Source of the DNA: Thalassomonas viridans
GTDB lineage: Bacteria > Pseudomonadota > Gammaproteobacteria > Enterobacterales > Alteromonadaceae
Assembly (NCBI RefSeq): GCF_000948985.2
Contig: NZ_CP059733.1
Location: 5,208,001-5,272,000 of the forward strand
Length of the DNA: 64,000 nt
Reading direction: 5' to 3'
Part shown: positions 43,374 to 52,149 of the stretch, in pieces
How positions within the stretch are numbered: position 1 is the first letter of the stretch
How the letters are laid out: every line of letters begins with the position of its first letter
The notes under the pieces: generated by a model
Seen by the model: the letters and a program-made list of their open reading frames with translations, nothing else
What the model was told of the DNA's origin: nothing
The model's database searches: none
Position numbers and translations under genes: made by a program

Positions 43374-43553
43374 TTACTTGTCAGACTTTTTACTGTCATT
43401 CCCAAACTTTGGCTTCTTTATATTTGATAACAGCAAGGTTACGGCAACAACTAGAAAGAAAAGGAATAAATACTCACCAATTAGCTGATATACCCACCAC
43501 AATGCTAGTAGCACCAATGAGGTGCCCAAAACAAATAATATATTTTTTAACAT
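43374..43553 (-). CDS. Small two-helix membrane protein
   Basis: A 59-residue open frame from ATG 43553 to TAA 43374. The sequence is MLKNILFVLGTSLVLLALWW, then a short polar turn (VYQLIGEY), a second hydrophobic helix (LFLFFLVVAVTLLLS) and a basic/polar tail (NIKKPKFGNDSKKSDK). The arrangement of two helices and a charged cytoplasmic tail looks like a real small protein, but the ribosome binding site is weak. No family recognised. Confidence 0.45.
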   Translation of the reverse strand: MLKNILFVLGTSLVLLALWWVYQLIGEYLFLFFLVVAVTLLLSNIKKPKFGNDSKKSDK

Positions 43554-43632
43554 TACGCATACTCAAAGGTTGATGGTGATTGCTTGCACATCATTCCAAA
43601 ATCGCCTCTAAGGCAACACCAGCTATTGCAAC

Positions 43633-43959
43633 CTAAAGCCCCTGTGATGCTAGAATAAATAGTGGTTTCATCCTGGCTCCTGTAGCCCGAAGACAAACTA
43701 AGTAGTGCTTACCACCATTTTTCAAGTGGCGTATAATGATGCCTCTCGCTTGTTTGCTCGCCCATTTTATGACATTTCCAGCAACGAACGGACGAGGCAC
43801 CATATCCAGATATCGGCTACATGAATTACTGGATTGCAGTAACTGCCCAAACAGCTCCAAAATTTTCAAATTGATGTTCCAGCTATTAACTTGGGGTCCA
43901 TATATAGTCGAGAGAAACTCCCTAAAATCGCCCTTTTCCTGATCAGTGATAGGTTCCAT
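43633..43959 (-). CDS. Hypothetical protein
   Basis: A 108-residue soluble protein starting MEPITDQEKGDFREFLSTIY; ATG 43959 follows AAAGGATAGTTAAC. It has a helical N-terminal half and a basic C-terminal half (VIKWASKQARGIIIRHLKNG). It lies 12 bases after the lipoprotein gene and is probably co-transcribed with it. I do not recognise the family. Confidence 0.6.
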   Translation of the reverse strand: MEPITDQEKGDFREFLSTIYGPQVNSWNINLKILELFGQLLQSSNSCSRYLDMVPRPFVAGNVIKWASKQARGIIIRHLKNGGKHYLVCLRATGARMKPLFILASQGL

Positions 43960-43971
43960 GTTAACTATCCT

Positions 43972-44499
43972 TTATAGAAGTTTAGATTTCTCAATGATGA
44001 CATCTACGAACATACTGCCCTGGCCTTTATAGGTAACTTCAAGTGCAAAACTTAAAGTCGGAGACAGAATATACACTTGTTGACCTTCGCCATTATCAAA
44101 CCAATAGTACTCAAGGTTGCCTGAGGAAGAAACCGATTGGTGCACCTCACTATTTAGCCCTTCTAAGAATCGCTCCTCTTCTTCCGAAGTTGGGTTAGTG
44201 AGAGCGCCTTTAAAAAAATCGTAAGGGGACTTGTCTGAGCCGATAAACTCTACTTCATCTTTATCTATCCACCGATACACGACTCGATAATCTGGTGCAG
44301 CAATAATTGCTGAATAATCATCCAAAAATAATTTTTCGTAATCGTTAGACAAAGGCAATGACACCCGACCGTTCAGAATCAGCTCTTTTCCATTGGTTGA
44401 ACTTATTATGTTGCCTTTAGGCTCTATACTGTGAGTTTGGCATGCCTGTATGGCAAACATCAGTAAAAATACAGCTACGAAATTCCATGAAACTTTCAT
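43972..44499 (-). CDS. Hypothetical lipoprotein
   Basis: A 175-residue protein with a lipoprotein signal peptide (MKVSWNFVAVFLLMFAIQAC, lipid Cys at residue 20). The mature part (LILNGRVSLPLSNDYEKLFL, YRVVYRWIDKDEVEFIG, YYWFDNGEGQQVYILSPTLS) has no motif I recognise. The ATG follows AAAGGAGAATGGGTATAT. It is paired with the 108-residue gene in an AT-rich region. Confidence 0.65.
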   Translation of the reverse strand: MKVSWNFVAVFLLMFAIQACQTHSIEPKGNIISSTNGKELILNGRVSLPLSNDYEKLFLDDYSAIIAAPDYRVVYRWIDKDEVEFIGSDKSPYDFFKGALTNPTSEEEERFLEGLNSEVHQSVSSSGNLEYYWFDNGEGQQVYILSPTLSFALEVTYKGQGSMFVDVIIEKSKLL

Positions 44500-45073
44500 A
44501 TATACCCATTCTCCTTTGGTTGTGATGATGGGCCTTGTGAATAAGGCAACACCACCAACAGGGGCCGAAATACGCTATGTGGAGGTTCCTCTAACTAGCC
44601 TAGTTAGCAGTATTTACTTTGTTGATCTTAAAATTCTACCACCAATGACACTTGCTGAAGCGGCGCACCGGAAAAATTTAGCGCGTAACGATTAGTTTTT
44701 CTGAATAATGCAACTTATGTTTTTATTTTAGCTACTATATCTTGATTCTTTTTTAATTGTTCTTTGGATAGGCAAGGTAGCAACCTTTTGGCATTCTCTT
44801 GACTCAATGTTTTGACAATATATTTATTATAATCAGAACGTAAACTCACTTTATAACGCTTTGCTAATCCTATAGCATCCAACACAGTTATATAAATCAT
44901 TAAAAATCTTACTGTGCAAAGACTACAAGTTAATAAATTGATAATCCTTTGTTTTTTATTTGCAGTTATGGTCTAATCGCCGCGAAAAATTTGCCGCCAA
45001 TATAAACTGAGGTTTTCTTTACTGTATTGGCGCCCCTGTTCACTCATTTTTACGTTTCCTGGAACCCTTGCTC
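44500..45073. other. AT-rich region with no firm gene
   Basis: 574 bases between the lipoprotein gene and nhaD. One 61-codon minus-strand frame (44715-44900, MIYITVLDAIGLAKRYKVSL...) is possible but has no ribosome binding site. An overlapping plus-strand frame at 44450-44695 covers the lipoprotein start and is not credible. The nhaD promoter should lie near the right end. Confidence 0.5.
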
Positions 45074-46318
45074 ATGACTGAATACCTGCTGGTTTCTTTT
45101 GCGGTACTTGCCTTGTTAAGTATTGTTTTTGAAGAAGTAACTCATATCAACAAAGCCAAAACCACGCTGTTTTTCGGCTGTATCTCCTGGATAACTTTAT
45201 TTGTGACGGCAGGTAGCGATCAACACCATGCCATCAGCCATCATTTAGAGGAAAACTTGCTGGAAATCGCCGTGTTGTGGTTATTTTTGATGTCTACCAT
45301 GACCTTTGTCGCCTATTTAAATGCCAAAGGTGTGATCCAGATGGCGGTACAAAAGCTATTCCCAGGCAAGTTGTCCAAGCGTAAGCTTATGCTGCTGGTG
45401 GCATTGTTCTCCCTGGTGCTCTCGGCCATTTGCGACAATGTTACCGCCACCCTGGTGTCCCTGACCTTATTGCAGTCGTTTAACCTCGACAAGCACACTA
45501 AATTAAAGATGGCCGTGCTGATCATCTTTGCCGTCAACTCCGGCGGGGTTGCCCTGATCACGGGTGATGTCACCACTTTGATGATTTTCCTCAACGGCCA
45601 TGTGCAAATCTCGCAGCTGTTGTTGCTGCTGGTACCGGCCGTTGCCAGCGTTTTCTTTCTGGCGGCCCTGCTCTCCATAGGCACCAAAGGGGAAGCCCGC
45701 ATTCAGCCGGGCGAGTTCAGTTATGAAACCATAGACCTTATTGTCGCGGGCATCTTTTTCTCCACTATTGTCCTGACCATGGTGTTAAATGTCTTATTCG
45801 CCATTCCGCCGGTATTAACTTTTATGACCGGCCTGTCACTGATGTTTCTTGTTGGCCGCTTCTACCGCAGCGACGATGAAGAAACCCAAATGCTGGAATA
45901 TGTACGCAAAATAGAATACGACACCTTGCTGTTCTTCCTGGGCATTTTATTAATTGTCGGCATGCTCAAAGAAATCGGCGTATTAACTTTAATCACCCAG
46001 ATGTATTCGGCCTTTGATCCTAATATTTCCAGCTTCCTCGCTGGCATAGGCTCGGCTTTGTTGGACAATGTGCCGCTAACCGCCGCCCTGCTAAAAGCCG
46101 AACCGCTGCTAACAACCACGCAGTGGCTGGGGCTGACCTATGCGGTGGGCGTTGGCGGTTCCTTGCTGGTCATAGGCTCTGCTGCCGGTATTATTGCCAT
46201 GAGCAAGATGAAAGAAATGACTTTTATCTCCTATGCCCGCTATATTCCGGCCCTGCTGGTCGCTTATAGCCTGGGTTACGGCATTACTTTAGGGCTGGCC
46301 GCCTATATTTACGGCTAA
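45074..46318 (+). CDS. nhaD: Na+/H+ antiporter NhaD
   Basis: A 414-residue inner-membrane antiporter of the ion transporter superfamily with about 11-12 membrane helices. Signature segments: AICDNVTATLVSLTLLQSFN, FAVNSGGVALITGDVTTLMI, and SALLDNVPLTAALLKAEPLL in the second half. The start at ATG 45074 has GGAACCC upstream. NhaD is typical of marine and alkali-tolerant bacteria, exporting Na+ or Li+. MITE copy C begins 18 bases after its stop. Confidence 0.93.
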   Translation: MTEYLLVSFAVLALLSIVFEEVTHINKAKTTLFFGCISWITLFVTAGSDQHHAISHHLEENLLEIAVLWLFLMSTMTFVAYLNAKGVIQMAVQKLFPGKLSKRKLMLLVALFSLVLSAICDNVTATLVSLTLLQSFNLDKHTKLKMAVLIIFAVNSGGVALITGDVTTLMIFLNGHVQISQLLLLLVPAVASVFFLAALLSIGTKGEARIQPGEFSYETIDLIVAGIFFSTIVLTMVLNVLFAIPPVLTFMTGLSLMFLVGRFYRSDDEETQMLEYVRKIEYDTLLFFLGILLIVGMLKEIGVLTLITQMYSAFDPNISSFLAGIGSALLDNVPLTAALLKAEPLLTTTQWLGLTYAVGVGGSLLVIGSAAGIIAMSKMKEMTFISYARYIPALLVAYSLGYGITLGLAAYIYG

Positions 46319-46336
46319 AGCTAAATAGCTTTACTT

Positions 46337-46593
46337 ATACCAAACGAAATAATGAATCGATCACCTTCAATGGTCTGAACAGTCAACTTCTGCGTTGCGC
46401 TCAATCCCAATAGCTGGCTATTGCCCGGCAAACTGCTCCTGCGTTGCCCTAATAGCCAACATCCATGTTGGGATCAATCACGCGCCTCGCCTGCATGGAT
46501 GCAGGTGCTTAGCTTTAGTCAGGAACAATAAAGCTGTGAACTTGACTGTTTATCCTCATTGAATCTTGATCAATTCTTTATTACGTTTGGTAT
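46337..46593 (+). mobile_element. MITE-like element, copy C (257 bp)
   Basis: Termini ATACCAAACGAAATAATGAA and TTATTACGTTTGGTAT. It has the same length as copy B and matches its complement over nearly the whole length, including the palindromes CAATAGCTGGCTATTG and CCAACATCCATGTTGG. It sits just after nhaD. No open reading frame. Confidence 0.85.
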
Positions 46594-46982
46594 TACAGGT
46601 GAAAAAAATTAATCCGGGTGATGAATTTAACTCGTTTGTCCCCGGCTTCACCTTGTCCTAAGCTAAAACCGATTTTGATTTCCCCCGATTTCAAAATTCG
46701 TTGTTTCATTCAGGGCATAGTTTCTATGCCCATTTTTTTGCCCTTTTCTCAGCAAGTTCAATAATTAAGCACAAATACCCGCTTGCTGTAACGACAAAAC
46801 TCCCTTCATCTTCTCCAGCCAAGACGCACCACATTGGTGCAAAACCAGCCTTTTATGCGCCCCGGAAGCGCTCCTGCAGCAAGACCAATCAAAAAAGCTT
46901 AGCGAAAACAATAACATAAGAAATGGCCCCTGATTTGCTGTTTGCTCATTAGCTAAAATTACTTACTAATAATCAGAAACTT
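46594..46982. other. Non-coding region between MITE copy C and the LysR gene
   Basis: Apart from the terminator at 46713-46739 I see no supportable feature. A 72-codon frame at 46701-46919 overlaps the terminator and has no ribosome binding site. Confidence 0.5.
46713..46739 (+). terminator. Strong terminator downstream of nhaD and MITE copy C
   Basis: GGGCATAG-TTT-CTATGCCC followed by ATTTTTTTG. No gene other than nhaD reads into it, so the MITE appears to have landed between nhaD and its terminator. Confidence 0.8.
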
Positions 46983-47861
46983 ATGGCTATTCAAACCCCC
47001 ATACGCGGTTTACGCTCCTTTTGTATCGCCGCAAAATGCCTCAGCTTTAAGCATGCCGCCGCACAACTTTTTTTAACTCCTTCAGCGGTCAGCCACCAAA
47101 TAAAACAGCTGGAACAACAAGTCGGTATCGAACTGTTTCAGCGGCAAACCCGCTCGATAGAATTAACCAACGCCGGCAGACAGTTTTATGATGCCATAGA
47201 GCCTTTGATCACTGAGCTCGAAGCCACTATTGTCCAGTTCAGCAATAACAAGCAAAACAGCACCATTACCATCAGCCTGCCGGAATTTTTTGCCAGCGAG
47301 CTTTTTGTGCCCAGGCTCAATGGCTGGGCGAAGCAACATCCGCAAGTAAATTTGCAACTGGAAACAGTAAAGTCGGCAAACGATCCGCTCAAGGCCAGTG
47401 ATCTGTCGATTGTATTAGCCAGCAGCAAGCCCAACGGTAGCCAGGTTGACGACCTGTTTCCCGTTTCTTATGTAGCGGCATGTAACCCTAAGTTATACCG
47501 GGAATTATCCCAAAGCGGCTATCAAGCATTAACCTCAGTGCCTTTGATTTTGCACCAGTCCAGACCCTGGTCCTGGCACCAGTGGGCGGAGCGCTGCGGG
47601 GTTGATGATTTCGACCCTAAACAAATCATCCAGTTTGACAGCATGTTCGGCGTTGCCCGCGCTGCCCAGCAAGGGGTCGGTATCGCCCTGGTGCCTTTAC
47701 CCATCAGCCAGGCCTGGTTTAACGAGCAGCTGCTGGTGAAGTTATTCGACCATGAACTGGTGACAAAGGATCGCTACTATCTGGTCCGTCACCAATACCA
47801 TGCCGCAGCGCCCGAGCTGGACTCCTTTACCGATTGGATCAAAAAAGCTTTTACTGCATAA
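46983..47861 (+). CDS. LysR family transcriptional regulator, GcvA-like
   Basis: A 292-residue regulator: helix-turn-helix CLSFKHAAAQLFLTPSAVSH, linker IKQLEQQVGIELFQRQTRSI, then an effector domain of the GcvA/AmpR type (FDSMFGVARAAQQGVGIALV near the C-terminus is the usual motif). It is not divergent from a gene that would reveal its target. Confidence 0.88.
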   Translation: MAIQTPIRGLRSFCIAAKCLSFKHAAAQLFLTPSAVSHQIKQLEQQVGIELFQRQTRSIELTNAGRQFYDAIEPLITELEATIVQFSNNKQNSTITISLPEFFASELFVPRLNGWAKQHPQVNLQLETVKSANDPLKASDLSIVLASSKPNGSQVDDLFPVSYVAACNPKLYRELSQSGYQALTSVPLILHQSRPWSWHQWAERCGVDDFDPKQIIQFDSMFGVARAAQQGVGIALVPLPISQAWFNEQLLVKLFDHELVTKDRYYLVRHQYHAAAPELDSFTDWIKKAFTA

Positions 47862-48043
47862 GCTAATGCAAAAAATAGTTTATAAAATCAGTCAAATAGG
47901 CACATAAACCATAGTTGAAATAAATTCACCTGACGGCTGTTTTTTTATCGTTTGTCGGAAGTTTTACCTTTGTTTTAGAGTAAAGGTGTCAGCAGTTAAA
48001 TGGCATTGCACGACACCTGTTTACTATACAAAAGGAAGAAACC

Positions 48044-48676
48044 ATGAAAACCAAAACCAGCAAAACAGCATTTATCAGGATTATGGCGGCAACCACAGCA
48101 TTATCACTGTTACCGGCCACACAAGCGTTTGCCAAAACACCGGCCGCCAATGAAGTGGCCGGATTTAAAATTGCCGTGATCAACGGCAGTGCCGGTTCGG
48201 CCAACATCATATCCGGCGACTACCAAAAAGGGCTGGAAGAGATCAGTACCAGCTATTCCGGTAAAACAGATATCAGCTATGCCTGGGAATACGAATTTGG
48301 CCTGTGCGCAGCCAACTTAAAAATGGAACAACTGGAAAAGGCAGAAAGCGCCTGTAGCCGGGCCATCACCACTATGCCCAGGCAAATGAAACGCACCAGA
48401 CAAGGCAGATATCTGCACTCTGTAGCCTTAAGCAACCGAGGCATAGTGCGTTACATCTCGGCTGATGTTGCCGGGGCATTAGCCGACTTTAACAGTGCTA
48501 TGGCCATCAACGAAAACAGCATAGTGAAACAAAACCTGTCGCTGCTGACTAATACCTTACTGACTAATACCTTACTGACTAACACCTTACTGACTAACAC
48601 CTTAACCTTGGAGAACAACAAAGGGGCAACCCAGAGTTTTGCGGCAGTCACAAATGACAAAAGCATTAGCGAATAA
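48044..48676 (+). CDS. Exported TPR-like protein with LLTNT tandem repeat
   Basis: A 210-residue protein with a signal peptide (residues 1-30, ending QAFA-KTP). Residues 60-165 look like two TPR-type helical pairs (YAWEYEFGLCAANLKMEQLE, SVALSNRGIVRYISADVAGA). Then a four-fold repeat of Leu-Leu-Thr-Asn-Thr (about 166-185) encoded by 15-bp tandem units, and a short polar tail. ATG 48044 follows AAAGGAAGAAACC. Function unknown; similar small secreted TPR proteins are common in Alteromonadales. Confidence 0.75.
   Translation: MKTKTSKTAFIRIMAATTALSLLPATQAFAKTPAANEVAGFKIAVINGSAGSANIISGDYQKGLEEISTSYSGKTDISYAWEYEFGLCAANLKMEQLEKAESACSRAITTMPRQMKRTRQGRYLHSVALSNRGIVRYISADVAGALADFNSAMAINENSIVKQNLSLLTNTLLTNTLLTNTLLTNTLTLENNKGATQSFAAVTNDKSISE
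48545..48604 (+). repeat. 15-bp tandem repeat, four units, in frame
   Basis: Unit CTGACTAAYACCTTA repeated four times (48545-48559, 48560-48574, 48575-48589, 48590-48604); units 1-2 have T and 3-4 have C at the variable base. As 15 is a multiple of 3, changes in copy number would keep the reading frame. Confidence 0.95.
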
Positions 48677-48719
48677 CAACAAGCAAGATATTCAACCTTA
48701 GCAGCACGAGGCCATGATC

Positions 48720-48899
48720 ATGATCTTAAAACTGATTTTATTTAAAACCCTAAACCTATTGAACACAGTTAAAACAACCAGGCTTACTGATATGCTGGAT
48801 TTTTACCGGCAACTAAAACACCTTGCCATCAGCCAATGGGACGTTGAAACCAAAGAGCGCCCTTTAAACCAGAGCAGGCTGCGACAACAACTCCATTAA
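48720..48899 (+). CDS. Hypothetical 59-residue protein
   Basis: MILKLILFKTLNLLNTVKTT and onward to RPLNQSRLRQQLH. ATG 48720 has GAGG eight bases upstream; an earlier ATG at 48714 is too close to it. Hydrophobic/basic N-terminus and polar C-terminus; no known family recognised. It follows the TPR-like gene by 43 bases, possibly one transcript. Confidence 0.45.
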   Translation: MILKLILFKTLNLLNTVKTTRLTDMLDFYRQLKHLAISQWDVETKERPLNQSRLRQQLH

Positions 48900-48940
48900 A
48901 ATAAAAGGCAAACTATGCTGTCGATAATAATTATAAAATA

Positions 48941-48971
48941 AGGGCCTGTTGCGAAAGACTAAACAGGCCCT
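48941..48971. terminator. Hairpin between the small ORF and the kinase gene
   Basis: AGGGCCTGTT and AACAGGCCCT, perfect 10-bp arms around 11 nt. No T-run on the plus strand, moderate on the minus. Possible terminator of the TPR-like unit. Confidence 0.45.
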
Positions 48972-49044
48972 GTCCAATAAAACCTCCACACAGATAATCC
49001 CTTTGTGCTTAGCTATTGCAAACTTTCTATTTGATTGCTTAATA

Positions 49045-49084
49045 TTTAACAGCTTATTATTTAATAGCTTAAGTTTAATAGCTT
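49045..49084 (+). repeat. Three direct repeats upstream of the kinase gene
   Basis: TTTAACAGCTT (49045), TTTAATAGCTT (49060) and TTTAATAGCTT (49074), spaced 15 and 14 bases, end 25 bases before the start codon. Possibly a protein-binding array or slippage product. Confidence 0.5.
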
Positions 49085-49108
49085 GATTCAGGCAGCAGGG
49101 ACACCAAG

Positions 49109-49987
49109 TTGCAAACATATCTTTCAGAGTTTTTACAGCACCAGCAATTACCCCGGGATTACCTGGTAACTGCAGAGCAACATTTTACGCCGCTGCTAAA
49201 GGCTATCGTGCGCTTGGCCCAAAATAGCCAAAAGCCTGTGATTTTTATCGGCATCAACGGCTGTCAGGGCAGCGGCAAGTCAACCCTGGCCGATTACATG
49301 TCGCGGGTGCTCATACACGAATACCGGCTAAATACCGTCTGCTGCTCCCTGGATGACTTTTACCTGGACCACATACAGAGGCAGCAGCTGGCAAAATCGG
49401 TTCACCCCTTACTGGCCACCCGGGGAGTTCCCGGCACCCATGATATTGCCCTGCTAGGCAATACCCTGGATAAACTGGCAAACGCAGAAACCGGCTTTCC
49501 CCTGCCTAAATTTGATAAAGCCAGCGACAATCCTGTGCCACACAAACTTTGGCCGCAAGTTACCGCCAAAATAGATATCATACTTTTCGAAGGCTGGTGC
49601 TGGGGCACTCCTCCCCAACAGGAAAACGAACTTTGGTTCCCGGTAAACGCCCTTGAACAGGAGCAGGATCCCGAAGGCATATGGCGCAAGTTCGTCAATC
49701 ACCAACTGGCACTGTTTTATCAGCCGCTCTACCGCCATATGGATTTATGGCTGATGCTCAAAGCGCCGTCATTCGACTGTGTTTACCGCTGGCGCCTGGA
49801 ACAGGAACAAAAACTCAGGCAAAAGCTGGCCGGAACTTCCAATCAACATACCGGCATGACGGAAACCGAGATAGCCGGTTTTATCCAGCATTTTCAGCGC
49901 CTGACCCAACACAGCCTGGTCAGCCTGCCCGATCGGGTAGATCACTTATTAACTCTGGATCGAGAGCGCCTTATTATCTCAGGCTGA
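49109..49987 (+). CDS. P-loop kinase, D-glycerate 3-kinase-like
   Basis: A 292-residue P-loop kinase of the phosphoribulokinase/uridine kinase superfamily. Walker A: GINGCQGSGKST (about residues 48-59); CSLDDFYLDHIQRQQLAK; RGVPGTHDIALLGNTLDKLA; PKFDKASDN; and ILFEGWCWGT. This set matches plant/yeast glycerate 3-kinase-like proteins (GLYK, YGR205W) and E. coli YggC-like proteins. Start is TTG 49109 with AGGGA upstream. Substrate is likely D-glycerate but unproven. Confidence 0.8.
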   Translation: MQTYLSEFLQHQQLPRDYLVTAEQHFTPLLKAIVRLAQNSQKPVIFIGINGCQGSGKSTLADYMSRVLIHEYRLNTVCCSLDDFYLDHIQRQQLAKSVHPLLATRGVPGTHDIALLGNTLDKLANAETGFPLPKFDKASDNPVPHKLWPQVTAKIDIILFEGWCWGTPPQQENELWFPVNALEQEQDPEGIWRKFVNHQLALFYQPLYRHMDLWLMLKAPSFDCVYRWRLEQEQKLRQKLAGTSNQHTGMTETEIAGFIQHFQRLTQHSLVSLPDRVDHLLTLDRERLIISG

Positions 49988-50189
49988 GTTCCCGGCTGAT
50001 TCACCCAGGGCTGAGACAGATCAAAGAAAAATCACGCAAACTGCTGCCGGGCACTGGAAAATAACCGCCGGAGGCTGTTAAAATCCTAGACAATTAAATT
50101 TTCCACAGACTTTATGATTAACAGACCGGATTAAGCATTCCCGGTAATAGATTAATCCTTAACAATTATTAGCACGAGAAGCATTTCAG

Positions 50190-50912
50190 ATGGGCAGAGC
50201 TTACCAAAACCGTAAATTATCCATGGCCAAAACGGCAGGCCAGAAAACCAAAGTTTATTCTAAATACGGAAAAGAGATTTATGTTATCGCCAAAAACGGC
50301 GGTACCGACCCCGATGGCAACTTAGCCCTGCGCCGTACCATTGAAAAGGCAAAAAAAGATCAAGTACCTGCCCATGTTATTGAGAAGGCCATTGAAAAGG
50401 CGAAAGGTACTGGTGGTGAAGATTATGTACCGGCACGTTACGAAGGTTTCGGCCCGGGTAACTGCATGGTGATCATCGACTGTCTGACCGATAACGGCAA
50501 CCGCACCATTAAAGACGTGCGCCAATGTTTTACCAAAACCCATTCAAAAATTGGTTCATCTGGTACTGTTTCCCATATGTTTGATCATCAAGCGGTATTC
50601 TCTTTCAAAGGGGATGATGATGAAGCAGTATTGGAAAACCTGATGATGGCCGATATTGATGTGACCGACGTTGAGTTAGAAGACGGCGTTATTACCGTTT
50701 ACGCACCGCACACCGAGTTCTTCAAAATCAAGACCGCCTTCGCCAACGATATGCCTGAGTTCGTGCTGGATGTGGAAGAAATCACTTTTGTACCACAAAC
50801 CTACACTGAAATTTCCGGCGACGACATTGAAATGTTTGAAAAATTCCTGAATATGCTTGAAGACTGTGAAGATGTTCAGGAAGTTTACCACAATGCAGAA
50901 ATTGCCGAGTAA
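50190..50912 (+). CDS. YebC/PmpR family protein, YeeN subgroup
   Basis: A 240-residue protein of the YebC/TACO1 family, aligned best with E. coli Yee[61 protein letters not shown], and [20 protein letters not shown]. Members are described as DNA-binding regulators or as factors helping translation of proline-rich stretches. A canonical yebC with ruvC is not in this window. It is followed by a terminator. Confidence 0.9.
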   Translation: MGRAYQNRKLSMAKTAGQKTKVYSKYGKEIYVIAKNGGTDPDGNLALRRTIEKAKKDQVPAHVIEKAIEKAKGTGGEDYVPARYEGFGPGNCMVIIDCLTDNGNRTIKDVRQCFTKTHSKIGSSGTVSHMFDHQAVFSFKGDDDEAVLENLMMADIDVTDVELEDGVITVYAPHTEFFKIKTAFANDMPEFVLDVEEITFVPQTYTEISGDDIEMFEKFLNMLEDCEDVQEVYHNAEIAE

Positions 50913-50933
50913 GCAATAACACCTGTATCAAAC

Positions 50934-50966
50934 AAAGGGCTGGAAAATCAGCCCTTTGTTGTTTTT
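50934..50966. terminator. Terminator between the YeeN-like gene and the OpuAC-like gene
   Basis: AAAGGGCTG and CAGCCCTTT around six bases, followed by GTTGTTTTTATTT. The flanking genes are convergent. Confidence 0.85.
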
Positions 50967-51939
50967 ATTTCCTCTTAACCTCGCCGAAACAAGCTAAATC
51001 AAACCAACTTTGCAATTGCTTGGCATATAAGGTGCGCCACCGGCTTGCCGCTTCAGATTCCGACAGGTTGTCAACCACCACCAGGACCGAAGCATCCGCT
51101 ATCATTTCAGGAGTAAAATCCACTTTCCCTAAAGCCTGATAAAGACAGGGATAAAACTTTTTAAACCGTCTGGAAGCTACTTTTTTAATCCAGCCTGCCA
51201 CCGGGGCGCCGCAGTCCATCAACATACCGGGGTTTCCACCCCAACCTTTGCGGGTATAGCAGTCGTCATGAAAAGGGGGAAAATCAATGAATTTGCCACT
51301 TAAGCGGCTGTCAGTCCAGTTAGGCGTCCAGTTATAGATGACAATAGGATGTTCCCGGGCAATGGCCTGCCGCAACATGCGCCATATGGCGTGGTCATCG
51401 TCAAACCTCTTAATGATAAAATTGAGCTTAAGCGCCCTAATCCTGGGGCCTATATATCTGTCCCAGGGGCCGGCGTACAGTACGCCTTTGCCTTGTGAGC
51501 TCGAAGTACTGAAAAGCGTAAAGCAATCCCGCAGCGCCTGCCAGTCGGGCAGGCCCGGACACAGGTTTTCGACATAATCGGGATACCACCACTCTTCCCT
51601 TCCCTTTGCCTGATGTGCCCCCAAGTCCAGGATAAGCCCGCGGTTAACGAAAGAGGCAAATTCTTCAGACATGCTTTCCTGCCACACTTCCAGCTGCAGG
51701 TCGATAATGTTCTTGCTGAGTGCCCCCCACTGATCCGCAACAGCAACCTCCTGATAGCGGACTTCAATCCCCTGCTGTGCTATCACAGAACCGATCACAT
51801 GTGACAATACCCGCTGGCTGGTCCAGTTGTTAAGGGCAATCACTACAGGAGCCGGCCCACCGTTATTATCCGGAGCGGCCGCAAGCGGGGATAAAAAGCA
51901 TATCAGCATCAGCTGGAAAATAAGCAGCTTAGGTCTCAT
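50965..51939 (-). CDS. Periplasmic glycine betaine/proline-type binding protein (OpuAC domain)
   Basis: A 324-residue protein with a signal peptide (residues 1-22, ending PLAAA). The OpuAC-type fold begins VVIALNNWTSQRVLSHVIGS, with DLQLEVWQES, GREEWWYPDYVE, and GVLYAGPWDRYIG; the aromatic residues (Trp in LNNW, WWYP, GPWD, IYNWTPNW) could form a cage for a quaternary amine. No permease or ATPase gene is adjacent, so it is an orphan binding protein or is served by a distant transporter. Confidence 0.85.
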   Translation of the reverse strand: MRPKLLIFQLMLICFLSPLAAAPDNNGGPAPVVIALNNWTSQRVLSHVIGSVIAQQGIEVRYQEVAVADQWGALSKNIIDLQLEVWQESMSEEFASFVNRGLILDLGAHQAKGREEWWYPDYVENLCPGLPDWQALRDCFTLFSTSSSQGKGVLYAGPWDRYIGPRIRALKLNFIIKRFDDDHAIWRMLRQAIAREHPIVIYNWTPNWTDSRLSGKFIDFPPFHDDCYTRKGWGGNPGMLMDCGAPVAGWIKKVASRRFKKFYPCLYQALGKVDFTPEMIADASVLVVVDNLSESEAASRWRTLYAKQLQSWFDLACFGEVKRK

Positions 51940-52149
51940 TTAGATTTCATTTGGGTTTCATGTTAAAGGCACGCCGACAGCACCTCTTTCAGTTTGGTCT
52001 TAAATCCGACCGAACACCAGTTTGACTATAATTATTGCGCCAGAATAAGCTCAGGTAGTAATGCTTTAAGTTATATTGATATTAAGCTAAGCTCTCGGGT
52101 ACTATTTCCGACAATTTTGCGGTTAACTTTTAGTGATGGATATTAAGTA

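Noticed and set aside
44450..44695. 81-codon plus-strand frame
   Set aside because: Covers the start and signal peptide of the minus-strand lipoprotein gene; no ribosome site.
44715..44900. 61-codon minus-strand frame (MIYITVLDAIGLAKRYKV...)
   Set aside because: No ribosome site and no recognisable motif; kept only as a remark on the intergenic region.
46701..46919. 72-codon plus-strand frame after nhaD
   Set aside because: Runs through a strong terminator hairpin and lacks a ribosome site.
48941..48971. GGGCCTGTTGCGAAAG reminiscent of an insertion-sequence end
   Set aside because: The sequence is fully explained as a hairpin, no transposase or second terminus is nearby.
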